Positions 6,775 through 13,672 of a DNA stretch of 14,525 nt are shown here, in pieces. Where the stretch lies: contig JABJKL010000180.1 of assembly GCA_018660405.1 (NCBI GenBank), forward strand, positions 1 to 14,525, in the 5' to 3' direction. The first letter of the stretch is position 1. Each line of letters opens with the position of its first letter. The position numbers and the translations under genes are program-made. A model generated the notes under the pieces. The model saw only the letters and a list, made by a program, of their open reading frames with translations, ran no database searches and had not been told where the DNA came from. This DNA is from Pseudomonadota bacterium. GTDB lineage: Bacteria; Pseudomonadota; Gammaproteobacteria; Arenicellales; Arenicellaceae.

Positions 6775-7827
6775 AGTGACCAATTTCTTGACTTGTTTCG
6801 CCAAACTGTTGAAATCGTGACGTAATTTATGTAATTTATGATATATCGCAATATTACGGATGTACTCATTAAACGGTTGAGCCGGGGTGGCCGCATACAT
6901 TCCTGGCTCTAAAATATCTTCAGTAACCCCGCAACGGTGCACCAGGACCACATCGTCCGTCACCGTCTTATGATCTGATATGGCAGATTGTCCACTGACA
7001 ATCACCCGCTTACCCAAACGACTCGAACCCGCAACTCCCGTTTGGGCAACAACGATACAGTCTTTATCAATAAAAACATTGTGCGCAATATGACACAGCG
7101 CATCAAGCTTGGTACCGCGACTGATACGAGTTTCGCCATAAGTCGCACGGTCGATGTTGCAATTGGACCCAATGACAACATCGTCCTCGATGACAACAAT
7201 GCCTTTTTGCGGGACACGATGAAAATGCTTGTCTTGATCCGGTGAGAACCCAAACCCTTCGGCACCAATGATACTGCCCGGTTTAATGATGACCCGCTTT
7301 CCAACTACAGCACCTCGACCAATAAATACGCTCGATTGGATCAAACTATCGTCACCGATCTTGACATTATTTTCGATCACCACGTTGGCTTGAACAACAA
7401 GGCGCTCGCCGAGTCGCGTGTCACAACCGATAACGCTGCCAGGACCCACTGTTACCGAATCCGGTAGTTGCACAGACTCATGGATGACCGCGCTGGGATG
7501 TATTCTTGGCCACTCATGCTCGTGCAAATTGTCATCGTCATAACGCTGGCGAATTAATGCATGGGCCAATCTCACATCTTCACAGACCAGTACGCCCAAC
7601 TCTTTGTTGGCCGATAGGTTTTCTGCTAATTTCGACGTTGTCACTATAGCGGCGGGCGGGTTAGCGAAAAGTGAGTCTGGTGCATGTTCAGCATCAAGAA
7701 AAATGAGGTCACCTGGCTGGTATAAATCGACCGAACCAAAGCCCAAAATCTCGCAGTCATCACCAATGCGACTCACTATAAGATCCGAAAATTCCTGCTG
7801 AATGGTGGATAAGGTAAGCAATTTCAT
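6763..7827 (-). CDS. lpxD: LpxD-like UDP-3-O-acylglucosamine N-acyltransferase
   Basis: This 354-residue protein fits LpxD, which transfers a hydroxyacyl chain from acyl carrier protein to UDP-3-O-acylglucosamine in the third step of lipid A synthesis. Residues 1-100 are the N-terminal uridine-binding domain (PGDLIFLD near 38-45). Residues 109-315 are a left-handed beta helix of hexapeptide repeats, including IGAEGFGF (187-194), NIDRATYGET (224-233) and HIAHN (246-250). His249 matches the catalytic histidine and His286 (SDHK) the second conserved one. The end is a helical tail (320-350). The length is slightly above the usual 340. There is no lpxA, lpxB or fabZ beside it, so it may be a paralogue. 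NIDRATYGET differs somewhat from the common DRGA form, so a related sugar N-acyltransferase is possible. The ribosome site is weak. Confidence 0.85.
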   Translation of the reverse strand: MKLLTLSTIQQEFSDLIVSRIGDDCEILGFGSVDLYQPGDLIFLDAEHAPDSLFANPPAAIVTTSKLAENLSANKELGVLVCEDVRLAHALIRQRYDDDNLHEHEWPRIHPSAVIHESVQLPDSVTVGPGSVIGCDTRLGERLVVQANVVIENNVKIGDDSLIQSSVFIGRGAVVGKRVIIKPGSIIGAEGFGFSPDQDKHFHRVPQKGIVVIEDDVVIGSNCNIDRATYGETRISRGTKLDALCHIAHNVFIDKDCIVVAQTGVAGSSRLGKRVIVSGQSAISDHKTVTDDVVLVHRCGVTEDILEPGMYAATPAQPFNEYIRNIAIYHKLHKLRHDFNSLAKQVKKLVTGSS

Positions 7828-7867
7828 ATTTAGTTGGATACGATTAGTTGGTCTGTTTTTTATCCCT

Positions 7868-7890
7868 GCAAACGTGTGGTCAGCAAACGT
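7868..7890. repeat. Direct repeat GCAAACGT, 15-bp period
   Basis: GCAAACGT occurs at 7868-7875 and again at 7883-7890 in the gap between dctM and the LpxD-like gene, about 40-60 bases upstream of the latter's start. Its position would suit a regulator bound as a direct-repeat dimer, but two 8-mers can also arise by chance. Confidence 0.3.
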
Positions 7891-7978
7891 CCTCAGGCGG
7901 TTTGTCCAAGTTTACTAAATCCTTGCGGTTAACATGAATAAATTACTTGTCACTAAATTCGAGCAGAATTTTATCGAC

Positions 7979-9301
7979 TTACAGCAATACCAAACTGATC
8001 CCTGGAAAAACGATGAGCAGAATAAGAACCAACAACATAATGACCGCAAACGGAAACGCGCCAGCAAATATGTCGAATAGAGAAATACTGTCGTCAGCCA
8101 GAGTCATCTTGATTACGTAACATGAAATTCCCAAAGGCGGCGTCAACAAGCCAATTTCAGCACCAAAAATAGTGACAATGCCGAACCAGATTAAACTGAT
8201 ATCGTAAGGCGCCATTGCCGGCAGAAACAGCGGCACCATAATCAAAATAATGGATGTGGTATCCAAAATAGTGCCCATGATAATCAAAATTATAACGTAA
8301 ACCGCCAGAATACCCGCCAGGCTCAGCTCAGCGCTTGCGATCCATGCACCCAACTCGGCTGGCAGGCCAGATATCGCCAGCATTCGGCTATACATGGTTG
8401 CCGCCACTATTAACAGCAAGATTGATGCGACAATATGACCGGTCTCGTTCAGTACGTTCCAAAGTGCGCTGCGACTCAACTTACGTTTAACGAGGGCAAT
8501 AAACAGCGCACCCATGGCACCGACTGCACCGGCTTCCGTGGGCGTAAACAATCCACCATAGATACCACCCAGCACCAATACAATCAGAATAACGAAGGGA
8601 GCTATTTTTCTAACCATCTGGCCGCCCGACATGGCTTCCAGAGAATCTGAAAAAGCCCGGGATTTAACATCCTGACCGCCTATATAGCCAGGAAAGAAAA
8701 CGGCCATTGATACAATCGCAACAACGTAGGCTGTAGCCAGAATCAAACCTGGAATGATCCCTGCTTTGAACATATCGGCAACAGAAATCTCGGTGATGAT
8801 GGCATAGATAATGAGCATTACGCTCGGCGGTATAAGCATTCCCAACACCGAACTTCCCGCCACCACACCCACAGCAAATCTCGGTTTATAACCGAAGCGA
8901 AGCATTTCGGGCACCGAAACACGCGCAAAAACCGACGCTGACGCGATACTGACTCCGGTGATGGCTGCAAATAGGGTGTTGGCAGCAACCGTCGCCACAC
9001 CTAAACCGCCCTTCACACGGCGTAACAAATAGTTGGACACTTCATAAATATCCCGCCCAAGCTCGCATTGGCTCACCAGCAACCCCATCAAAACAAACAA
9101 TGGAATCACTCCAAAAATATAGTTCTCCAAGCCGCTGGACGCCGCTATGGTCAACAGGTAAACGGGCGCTTCAAGGCCATCGCGCAAATACCATACGCTG
9201 ACAAACGAAACCAAACCCAGCGCCACCGGCACGTGCATACCGGAATAAATCAAAACAAGAATAAGCAGAACGGAAAACAGCCCAACTTCCATGCCGGTCA
9301 T
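7979..9301 (-). CDS. dctM: TRAP transporter large permease DctM
   Basis: This 440-residue inner-membrane protein has about 12 predicted helices and is the sodium-driven transport subunit of a TRAP carrier. Family marks in order are FGVIPLFVLMGLLVSQ, the VKGGLGVATVAANTLFAAITG stretch, VPEMLRFGYKPRFAVG, LGMLIPPSVMLIIYAI, FKAGIIPGLIL, FTPTEAGAVGA and near the end GTILDTTSIILIMVPL with AEIGLLTPPLGIS. It is full length. Its ATG overlaps the dctQ stop as ATGA (9301-9298). A GAGGGGG ribosome site lies eight bases upstream, inside dctQ. No terminator is seen in the 151-base gap before the LpxD-like gene, so read-through into it is possible. Confidence 0.93.
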   Translation of the reverse strand: MTGMEVGLFSVLLILVLIYSGMHVPVALGLVSFVSVWYLRDGLEAPVYLLTIAASSGLENYIFGVIPLFVLMGLLVSQCELGRDIYEVSNYLLRRVKGGLGVATVAANTLFAAITGVSIASASVFARVSVPEMLRFGYKPRFAVGVVAGSSVLGMLIPPSVMLIIYAIITEISVADMFKAGIIPGLILATAYVVAIVSMAVFFPGYIGGQDVKSRAFSDSLEAMSGGQMVRKIAPFVILIVLVLGGIYGGLFTPTEAGAVGAMGALFIALVKRKLSRSALWNVLNETGHIVASILLLIVAATMYSRMLAISGLPAELGAWIASAELSLAGILAVYVIILIIMGTILDTTSIILIMVPLFLPAMAPYDISLIWFGIVTIFGAEIGLLTPPLGISCYVIKMTLADDSISLFDIFAGAFPFAVIMLLVLILLIVFPGISLVLL

Positions 9302-9876
9302 TGTGATGCCCCCTCAGATTTCGTTAACGCATTTATTAAAGCGATGGCATGCCGCCAAACTGATGTTAGAAATACGCCCACGGCAGTGATGCAACCAACA
9401 CAAAGTATCAATCGAATGGGCCATAGCGCAATGGTGAAAATACCTTCATTACCCGCGTAATAACCGCGCTGGTAAGCCTCGATCAGGGTTGGAATCGCAC
9501 CGAATAGTATGGCTATAAAAAATGCCGCGCCGCACAGGTCATAAAACGCACTCAAAATATGGCCGAGTTTCGGGCGGTTTGCGACGACTTTGTTGTAGAG
9601 GCCGTCTGAACGCGTTAACCGACCCGCACGAACCGCATCACTGAGTTGTAAAAACACAATGCCCGCAATTGATATCTCGACAATTTCTGTCACGCCGTCA
9701 ATCGGCGCACTAAAAAGAAACCTCATCAGGATATCCGCGTTCATCAGCAGCATGATCAGGAATATCCACAGCGTTCCCATGCCATTTAAACCACCGACCC
9801 AGGCACCAAAAAGTCGCGCCACTAACGTCTTATTTGGCCCCTCGCCCTTGCTTAATGTCCGATTTAGATTCGTCAC
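9298..9876 (-). CDS. dctQ: TRAP transporter small permease DctQ
   Basis: This 192-residue protein has four predicted membrane helices (about 28-50, 65-82, 107-130 and 145-170). The second helix region, VTEIVEISIAGIVFLQLSDAV, and the following RAGRLTRSD loop are typical of the DctQ subunit that pairs with DctM. It is translationally coupled to dctM. The only suitable start in frame is GTG at 9876 with no clear ribosome site. The first 20 residues are hydrophilic, so a start slightly downstream is possible. In the usual operon dctP lies directly next to it; here dctP is 822 bases away, with a toxin-antitoxin pair in between. Confidence 0.88.
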   Translation of the reverse strand: MTNLNRTLSKGEGPNKTLVARLFGAWVGGLNGMGTLWIFLIMLLMNADILMRFLFSAPIDGVTEIVEISIAGIVFLQLSDAVRAGRLTRSDGLYNKVVANRPKLGHILSAFYDLCGAAFFIAILFGAIPTLIEAYQRGYYAGNEGIFTIALWPIRLILCVGCITAVGVFLTSVWRHAIALINALTKSEGASQ

Positions 9877-9990
9877 GTTGATATTTTTATATAGTTAGCA
9901 AAAAATCATATGCGTTAGGGTCCAAACAGCATATAAAACATCCATTAATGTTAAATGATAGACCATGATCAGAAATAAAATATAATCTTA

Positions 9991-10021
9991 TTGGATATCC
10001 AACTTGTCTAGGAAGACAGTT
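9991..10021. promoter_or_regulatory. Palindromic cluster upstream of dctQ (possible operator)
   Basis: A perfect 12-bp palindrome, TTGGATATCCAA (9991-10002), overlaps an imperfect hairpin-forming repeat in which AACTTGTCT (10001-10009) pairs with AGACAGTT (10014-10021) with one bulged base. It lies in the AT-rich 225-base gap between dctQ and the antitoxin, where promoters for both directions are expected. The binding protein, if any, is unknown. Confidence 0.35.
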
Positions 10022-10058
10022 CAGTGGCGTAGCAGTTTTCAAAGTATAGAAGATTTAG

Positions 10059-10086
10059 ACGTTTTAGCGTTATAATGTTAAAACGT
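10059..10086 (+). promoter_or_regulatory. Toxin-antitoxin promoter with operator-like inverted repeat
   Basis: ACGTTTTA (10059-10066) and TAAAACGT (10079-10086) are perfect 8-bp inverted arms with a 12-base spacer. Between them sits an exact TATAAT (10071-10076), a consensus -10 element. No good -35 hexamer is seen. Transcription would start inside the second arm, just before the antitoxin ribosome site. This is the arrangement expected where a ribbon-helix-helix antitoxin represses its own promoter. Confidence 0.65.
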
Positions 10087-10101
10087 TATTTGGAGAGCCT
10101 T

Positions 10102-10335
10102 ATGAACAATTTGTCCAAGCGATCAACAATTTACTTTAAACGCGACATACATCAAGCGCTTAAACTCAAATCAGCGTCATCCAACCTTTCCGTTTCAGAA
10201 CTGGTGGATGAAGCTGTTCGTTTACTCATGAATGAAGACCAAGAAGATTTAGCCGCATTCTCAGAGCGCTCTGATGAAAAAGAAATTAGTTATGAAGCCT
10301 TGCTTAACGACTTAAAGAAGCATGGCAAAATATAA
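10102..10335 (+). CDS. Type II antitoxin, ribbon-helix-helix (CopG/RelB-like)
   Basis: This 77-residue protein starts RSTIYFKRDIHQALKLKSA, a beta strand then a helix, followed by NLSVSELVDEAVRLLM. That is the ribbon-helix-helix DNA-binding domain (about residues 6-45). The acidic tail (EDQEDLAAFSERSDEKEIS, then a basic end) is the part that would wrap the toxin. I chose the ATG at 10102 because GGAG lies six bases upstream. An ATG at 10075 would put the -10 element and operator arm inside the gene. It overlaps the toxin gene by 14 bases. Confidence 0.85.
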   Translation: MNNLSKRSTIYFKRDIHQALKLKSASSNLSVSELVDEAVRLLMNEDQEDLAAFSERSDEKEISYEALLNDLKKHGKI

Positions 10336-10591
10336 AATTACTTTTAAAAAATCTGTCACCAAAGATCTCCGCATCATTCCCAAAAAGGATGTTAGTCGAA
10401 TTCTACTTAGAATAGACGCGCTTGCTGAGGAACCCAGAGCAGAGGGGTGCACTAAACTTTCAATTCAAGAGCGCTATCGGGTTAGACAAGGTTTGTATCG
10501 GATCGTGTATGAAATTAGAGACGAGGCTCTGGTTGTACACGTGGTAAAAGTTGGACATCGCTCAACTGTATACAAAGGGCACCTCGATTAA
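10322..10591 (+). CDS. Type II toxin, RelE/ParE family
   Basis: This 89-residue basic protein has the RelE/ParE layout: YKITFKKSVTKDLRIIPK at the N-terminus, a helix (DVSRILLRIDALAEEP), then KLSIQERYRVRQGLYRIVYEI and VVHVVKVGHRSTVY. Those last two blocks hold the conserved Arg, Tyr and His positions of the family. RelE proteins cut mRNA in the ribosome and ParE proteins poison gyrase; this short form ending in VGHR is closer to the RelE side, but that is inference. It is the second gene of the pair and looks intact. The pair is transcribed opposite to the TRAP genes on either side of it. Confidence 0.88.
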   Translation: MAKYKITFKKSVTKDLRIIPKKDVSRILLRIDALAEEPRAEGCTKLSIQERYRVRQGLYRIVYEIRDEALVVHVVKVGHRSTVYKGHLD

Positions 10592-10698
10592 TTGTAGGGG
10601 CGCAAGCCAAACTTGTCACAACCTCTTTTACATGCGGCCAAAGCACTGAATGCAGCAACACCAAGCCTGAGCGATAAGTTAGATACCACATAAAAACA

Positions 10699-11793
10699 TC
10701 AAAACTGAAAGCCCTGCGGTTCACCCCAGTGACGCATGATCGGCTGGCCGTTATCGCGCATAATATGCATATAATCGCTAAGTATTTCGCGTCCTGGCAG
10801 ACCTTTCCTTTCCATCGCGTCGATCCACGCATCGCTAAGGCCTGGTAACCTGGACGCCCATTTCTGACGCTGCTCAGGGTTAACACTGATAATCGTGCCG
10901 CCTCGTTCAACGAACTCTGCTCGCGAACGTGCCGAAACACGGTCGGTTTCACGAGCAAGTTCGTCGCGGTAATCTTCCGCGGTTTCCTGTAGTACCTGTC
11001 TTACCTCCTCCGGCAGACGATCCCAGGTACGTTGATTCACTACGATCGCTTTGGAGGTGGCACCGCCAAACTGAATATCCAATATATAGGGTGCCACTTC
11101 ATACAATTTATAAGCAACAACCGCTTCAGGCCAGACGATAACGCCGTCCAATAAGCCGGTAGACATATTGTTGTACCAGTCAATCAGATCACTGGTTACC
11201 GCACTAGAGCCAGAGCCCGTAAGGAATAGCATGTTTGACCCGACGCCCCCAATCTTTCTACCGCGCAAATCGTCAAAAGTCTCAATCGGGTCGGTCATTA
11301 CCAGAGTATAGGTATCAATCGAACCCGCTACTGTTAAGTAATGTAGTTCGTAGTCTTCCCAGGCCTTTTTGATGATCGGATACTTATTGGCAAGCCCGCT
11401 CATTGTTCTGGCTATTAGACCAACATCATTGCTCACAAACGGGGTAGCGTATGGAAGATTATGAAATGGAACCTTGTCGGCATGGTAAGGAGTCGTGACA
11501 ATGCCTATGTCGGCGAGATCGTGCTGCAAGGAGTCGAGCACTCCCTTGGGTTTGGCAATGGTGCCACCAAACGCCGGATTCCAATCGATATCGTAGTTAT
11601 CATTTTCAGCGAGACGGCGGTCAACCTCTGGGATAAAGTATTCTATAAACACCTTTACCCACAGTGCAGAAGCCGAAGAAGCATCCACCGCAATCATCCG
11701 AATTGATTCACTCGCGCTGGCGACTGGAGCCAACAGATACAAACTCAAACCAAGCACAATAATGCCTGCAATTTTTTTGGAGCGTCTATTCAC
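10699..11793 (-). CDS. dctP: TRAP transporter substrate-binding protein DctP
   Basis: This 364-residue periplasmic protein has a Sec signal peptide (residues 1-28, ending near ASASES) and captures the substrate for DctQM. The DctP core is visible in DLADIGIVTTPYHADKVP (92-109), then DPIETFDDLRGRKIGG (168-183) and the STGLLDGVIVWPEA segment (211-224). In most DctP proteins an Arg follows KI in the LKGLKIR motif and holds the substrate carboxylate. Here Gly182 stands there, and the following VGSNMLFLTGSGSS stretch fits the DctP subgroup lacking this Arg, so the ligand may not be a simple dicarboxylate. The start is GTG with no strong ribosome site; a TAG closes the frame seven codons upstream. 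It diverges from the GntR regulator gene, which probably controls it. Confidence 0.87.
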   Translation of the reverse strand: MNRRSKKIAGIIVLGLSLYLLAPVASASESIRMIAVDASSASALWVKVFIEYFIPEVDRRLAENDNYDIDWNPAFGGTIAKPKGVLDSLQHDLADIGIVTTPYHADKVPFHNLPYATPFVSNDVGLIARTMSGLANKYPIIKKAWEDYELHYLTVAGSIDTYTLVMTDPIETFDDLRGRKIGGVGSNMLFLTGSGSSAVTSDLIDWYNNMSTGLLDGVIVWPEAVVAYKLYEVAPYILDIQFGGATSKAIVVNQRTWDRLPEEVRQVLQETAEDYRDELARETDRVSARSRAEFVERGGTIISVNPEQRQKWASRLPGLSDAWIDAMERKGLPGREILSDYMHIMRDNGQPIMRHWGEPQGFQF

Positions 11794-11870
11794 GGCAGGA
11801 ATGCTTATTCTCTAGTGGTTTCTGGTGGTTTTTTCGATATTTCTTAGTATATATGCAGTTTGGCGATATT

Positions 11871-11880
11871 TTGTGGACAA
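11871..11880. promoter_or_regulatory. Candidate FadR-subfamily GntR operator, TTGTGGACAA
   Basis: TTGTGGACAA is a palindrome with TTGT/ACAA arms and fits the TnGTnnACnA pattern known for FadR-subfamily GntR regulators. It lies in the 198-base divergent control region, 78 bases upstream of dctP and 112 upstream of the regulator ATG. A second small inverted repeat, GCCAATATGGC, lies at 11912-11922, flanked by two TTAGCC copies. On the minus strand a TATACT sits between this site and dctP and could be its -10 element. Confidence 0.45.
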
Positions 11881-11991
11881 TTACGGTAGGTTTTTCTATT
11901 CTTGCTGATTAGCCAATATGGCGAATTAGCCGTAATTATCGACAAAGGCAGCAAATCAACATTGTTGTCGAAATATACGCACGATAAAGAC

Positions 11992-12690
11992 ATGACTGAC
12001 GAAACTTCAGAAAAGCAACCCACCAATGGCGCTTCGCAAAAGGAAACTCTTGCTTCGTCGGTTTACCATAGTTTGCTAGAGGATATTCTGGCCGGAAAAC
12101 TTGAGCCAGGCCACAAATTGCGTTTGCAAGCATTGAAGAACGACTACAATGTTGGCAATAGCCCGCTGCGCGAAGCGCTTAACCGCTTGTCTGTCAATGG
12201 CATGGTGGTTCGTGAAGAAAATAAGGGCTTCAGAGTTTCACCCGCCAGTATCTCCGAGCTTCAAGAACTCATAAGAACCCGTTGCTGGCTGGAGGAAATC
12301 GCCCTGCGGGAATCGATTAAAAACGGTAGTGATGAATATGATGAGCAAATCGTATTGGCGTTTCATCGACTATCCAGGCTTGCCCCCAGTGTTGGTACCT
12401 CTTATTCGTCTCCGGAGCAGGAAAATAAGCATCGTGAGTTTCATCAATCCTTGCTGTCTGCTTGCAATTCCAACATCCTGTTGGGTTATTGCGCGCAATT
12501 GCACGAACAGACTGTGCGCTATCGAAATCTGGCTGCAGTTGTAGAATACCGCGAAGACCATGAAGGTGAGGAACACGAAAAGATACGTGACGCGGTACTC
12601 GAACGCGATGCGGATACGGCAATAAAAATTCTAAGCTCCCACTACCAAATTACCGCTGAGATTGTCATCTCCAGTGGCAGCCTCAATTGA
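11992..12690 (+). CDS. GntR family regulator with FCD domain
   Basis: This 232-residue regulator has an N-terminal winged helix-turn-helix (about 20-85: VYHSLLEDILAGKLEPGHKL, NSPLREALNRL, then the wing GFRVSP). A C-terminal FCD ligand domain follows (about 90-225). Metal-site histidines typical of FCD proteins are visible in FHQSLL (His151), EHEKIRD (His195) and SSHYQI (His217). Such proteins usually repress neighbouring genes for uptake and breakdown of an organic acid until that acid binds. I chose the ATG at 11992, which gives the usual family length. The frame is open upstream to a TTG at 11902, but those 30 residues are not family-like. It diverges from dctP and lies 51 bases before the dehydrogenase gene. 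Confidence 0.9.
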   Translation: MTDETSEKQPTNGASQKETLASSVYHSLLEDILAGKLEPGHKLRLQALKNDYNVGNSPLREALNRLSVNGMVVREENKGFRVSPASISELQELIRTRCWLEEIALRESIKNGSDEYDEQIVLAFHRLSRLAPSVGTSYSSPEQENKHREFHQSLLSACNSNILLGYCAQLHEQTVRYRNLAAVVEYREDHEGEEHEKIRDAVLERDADTAIKILSSHYQITAEIVISSGSLN

Positions 12691-12714
12691 ACTCACCTTT
12701 TAAAACCACCTAAC

Positions 12715-12741
12715 CGGTAAATAACTCTTCGGTAAATAACT
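12715..12741. repeat. Direct repeat CGGTAAATAACT before the dehydrogenase start
   Basis: CGGTAAATAACT occurs at 12715-12726 and 12730-12741, a 15-base period, the second copy touching the ATG. No purine-rich ribosome site is present in this leader. A shorter TAAATAACT recurs at 13621-13629, overlapping the dehydrogenase stop. Confidence 0.8.
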
Positions 12742-13623
12742 ATGAAAACCGCATTTCTCGGCCTTGGCCGTATGGGCCAGGGTATGGCACATCGACTGGT
12801 AGAAGCTGGCCACGATCTTAATGTCTTTGATTTATATCCCGAACAAGCCAAGTCGCTTGTTGAGGCTGGCGCTACATTATCCCCATCAATAGCTGAGGCA
12901 ATAGTGGATAGCGATGCCATCATCACCATGCTACCCAGCGATGGCGTACTAGAGGCTGTTGTCACCTCTGCGGGTGGCCTGCTGGAATCCATGCAAGAAG
13001 GTATGACACATGTGATGATGGGAACTCATGGAATAGGTATTGTTCGCAAACTAACGACCCTTCACACTGAGGCCAAGCAGGTTTTTGTCGCTGGCCACGT
13101 TCTCGGCCGACCTGATCTGGCCGCAACGGGACAACTCACCATTGTGCCAGCAGGTCCGACAGACACCGTTGAAAGACTGCAACCCATTTTTGACGTGCTT
13201 GGAAAACAAACCGTTGTCGTCGGTACCGACCCACAATCCTCAACTGCGGTAAAAATTGCCAATAATTTTGTTCTAGGTGCTGCTATAGAAACCATGGGTG
13301 AAGCAATGTCGCTAGTACGAAAACTGGGGGTTGACGCTAAGCTGTTCCATAAAATTTTAACCAATGGATTATTCGGTGCGCCCGCGTATGAGGTTTATGG
13401 AAAAATGATCGCCGAAGAAGCATGGGACAGCATTGGTGCTACCGCGATTATCGGATTGAAAGACATGAACCTGGCGTTGGAAGCCGCAGAAGCAGCACAA
13501 GTCCCGCTACCCAGTGCGGCTATTTTCCGTGATCGACTACTTGGCGCAATCGCTCACGGAGAAGGTGAACTTGACTGGGCTGTTGCTGCTAGAGAGCAAG
13601 CGCGTGGCAGTGGTCTGGAATAA
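12742..13623 (+). CDS. NAD(P)-dependent beta-hydroxyacid dehydrogenase family oxidoreductase
   Basis: This 293-residue cytoplasmic enzyme belongs to the 3-hydroxyisobutyrate / 6-phosphogluconate dehydrogenase superfamily. The N-terminal Rossmann fold shows FLGLGRMGQGMAHRL (5-19), with Asp30 at the end of the second strand, which favours NAD over NADP. TMLPSD (62-67) and the VLGRPDLAATGQL stretch (120-132) replace the usual substrate motif DAPVSGG. Lys171 in KIANN is the expected catalytic lysine, with Asn175 beside it, and GLKDMNLALEAA lies in the all-helical C-terminal domain. With the divergent uptake genes it probably oxidises an imported hydroxy acid or reduces an aldehyde acid, but the altered substrate loop makes the substrate unknown. 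The start has no ribosome site; see the repeat immediately before it. The symporter gene follows after 49 bases, so the two are likely co-transcribed. Confidence 0.88.
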   Translation: MKTAFLGLGRMGQGMAHRLVEAGHDLNVFDLYPEQAKSLVEAGATLSPSIAEAIVDSDAIITMLPSDGVLEAVVTSAGGLLESMQEGMTHVMMGTHGIGIVRKLTTLHTEAKQVFVAGHVLGRPDLAATGQLTIVPAGPTDTVERLQPIFDVLGKQTVVVGTDPQSSTAVKIANNFVLGAAIETMGEAMSLVRKLGVDAKLFHKILTNGLFGAPAYEVYGKMIAEEAWDSIGATAIIGLKDMNLALEAAEAAQVPLPSAAIFRDRLLGAIAHGEGELDWAVAAREQARGSGLE

Positions 13624-13672
13624 ATAACTTTATATGCACATCAGCACAGTAACGCCAAGGAGTATTCATTAG

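Noticed and set aside
10515..10958. 147-codon open frame on the minus strand overlapping the toxin gene and the end of dctP
   Set aside because: It overlaps two well-supported genes in other frames and has no recognisable domain or ribosome site.
11902..11991. TTG-initiated 30-residue N-terminal extension of the GntR regulator
   Set aside because: The extension is not family-like, would place the regulator start over its own control region, and the ATG at 11992 gives the usual length.
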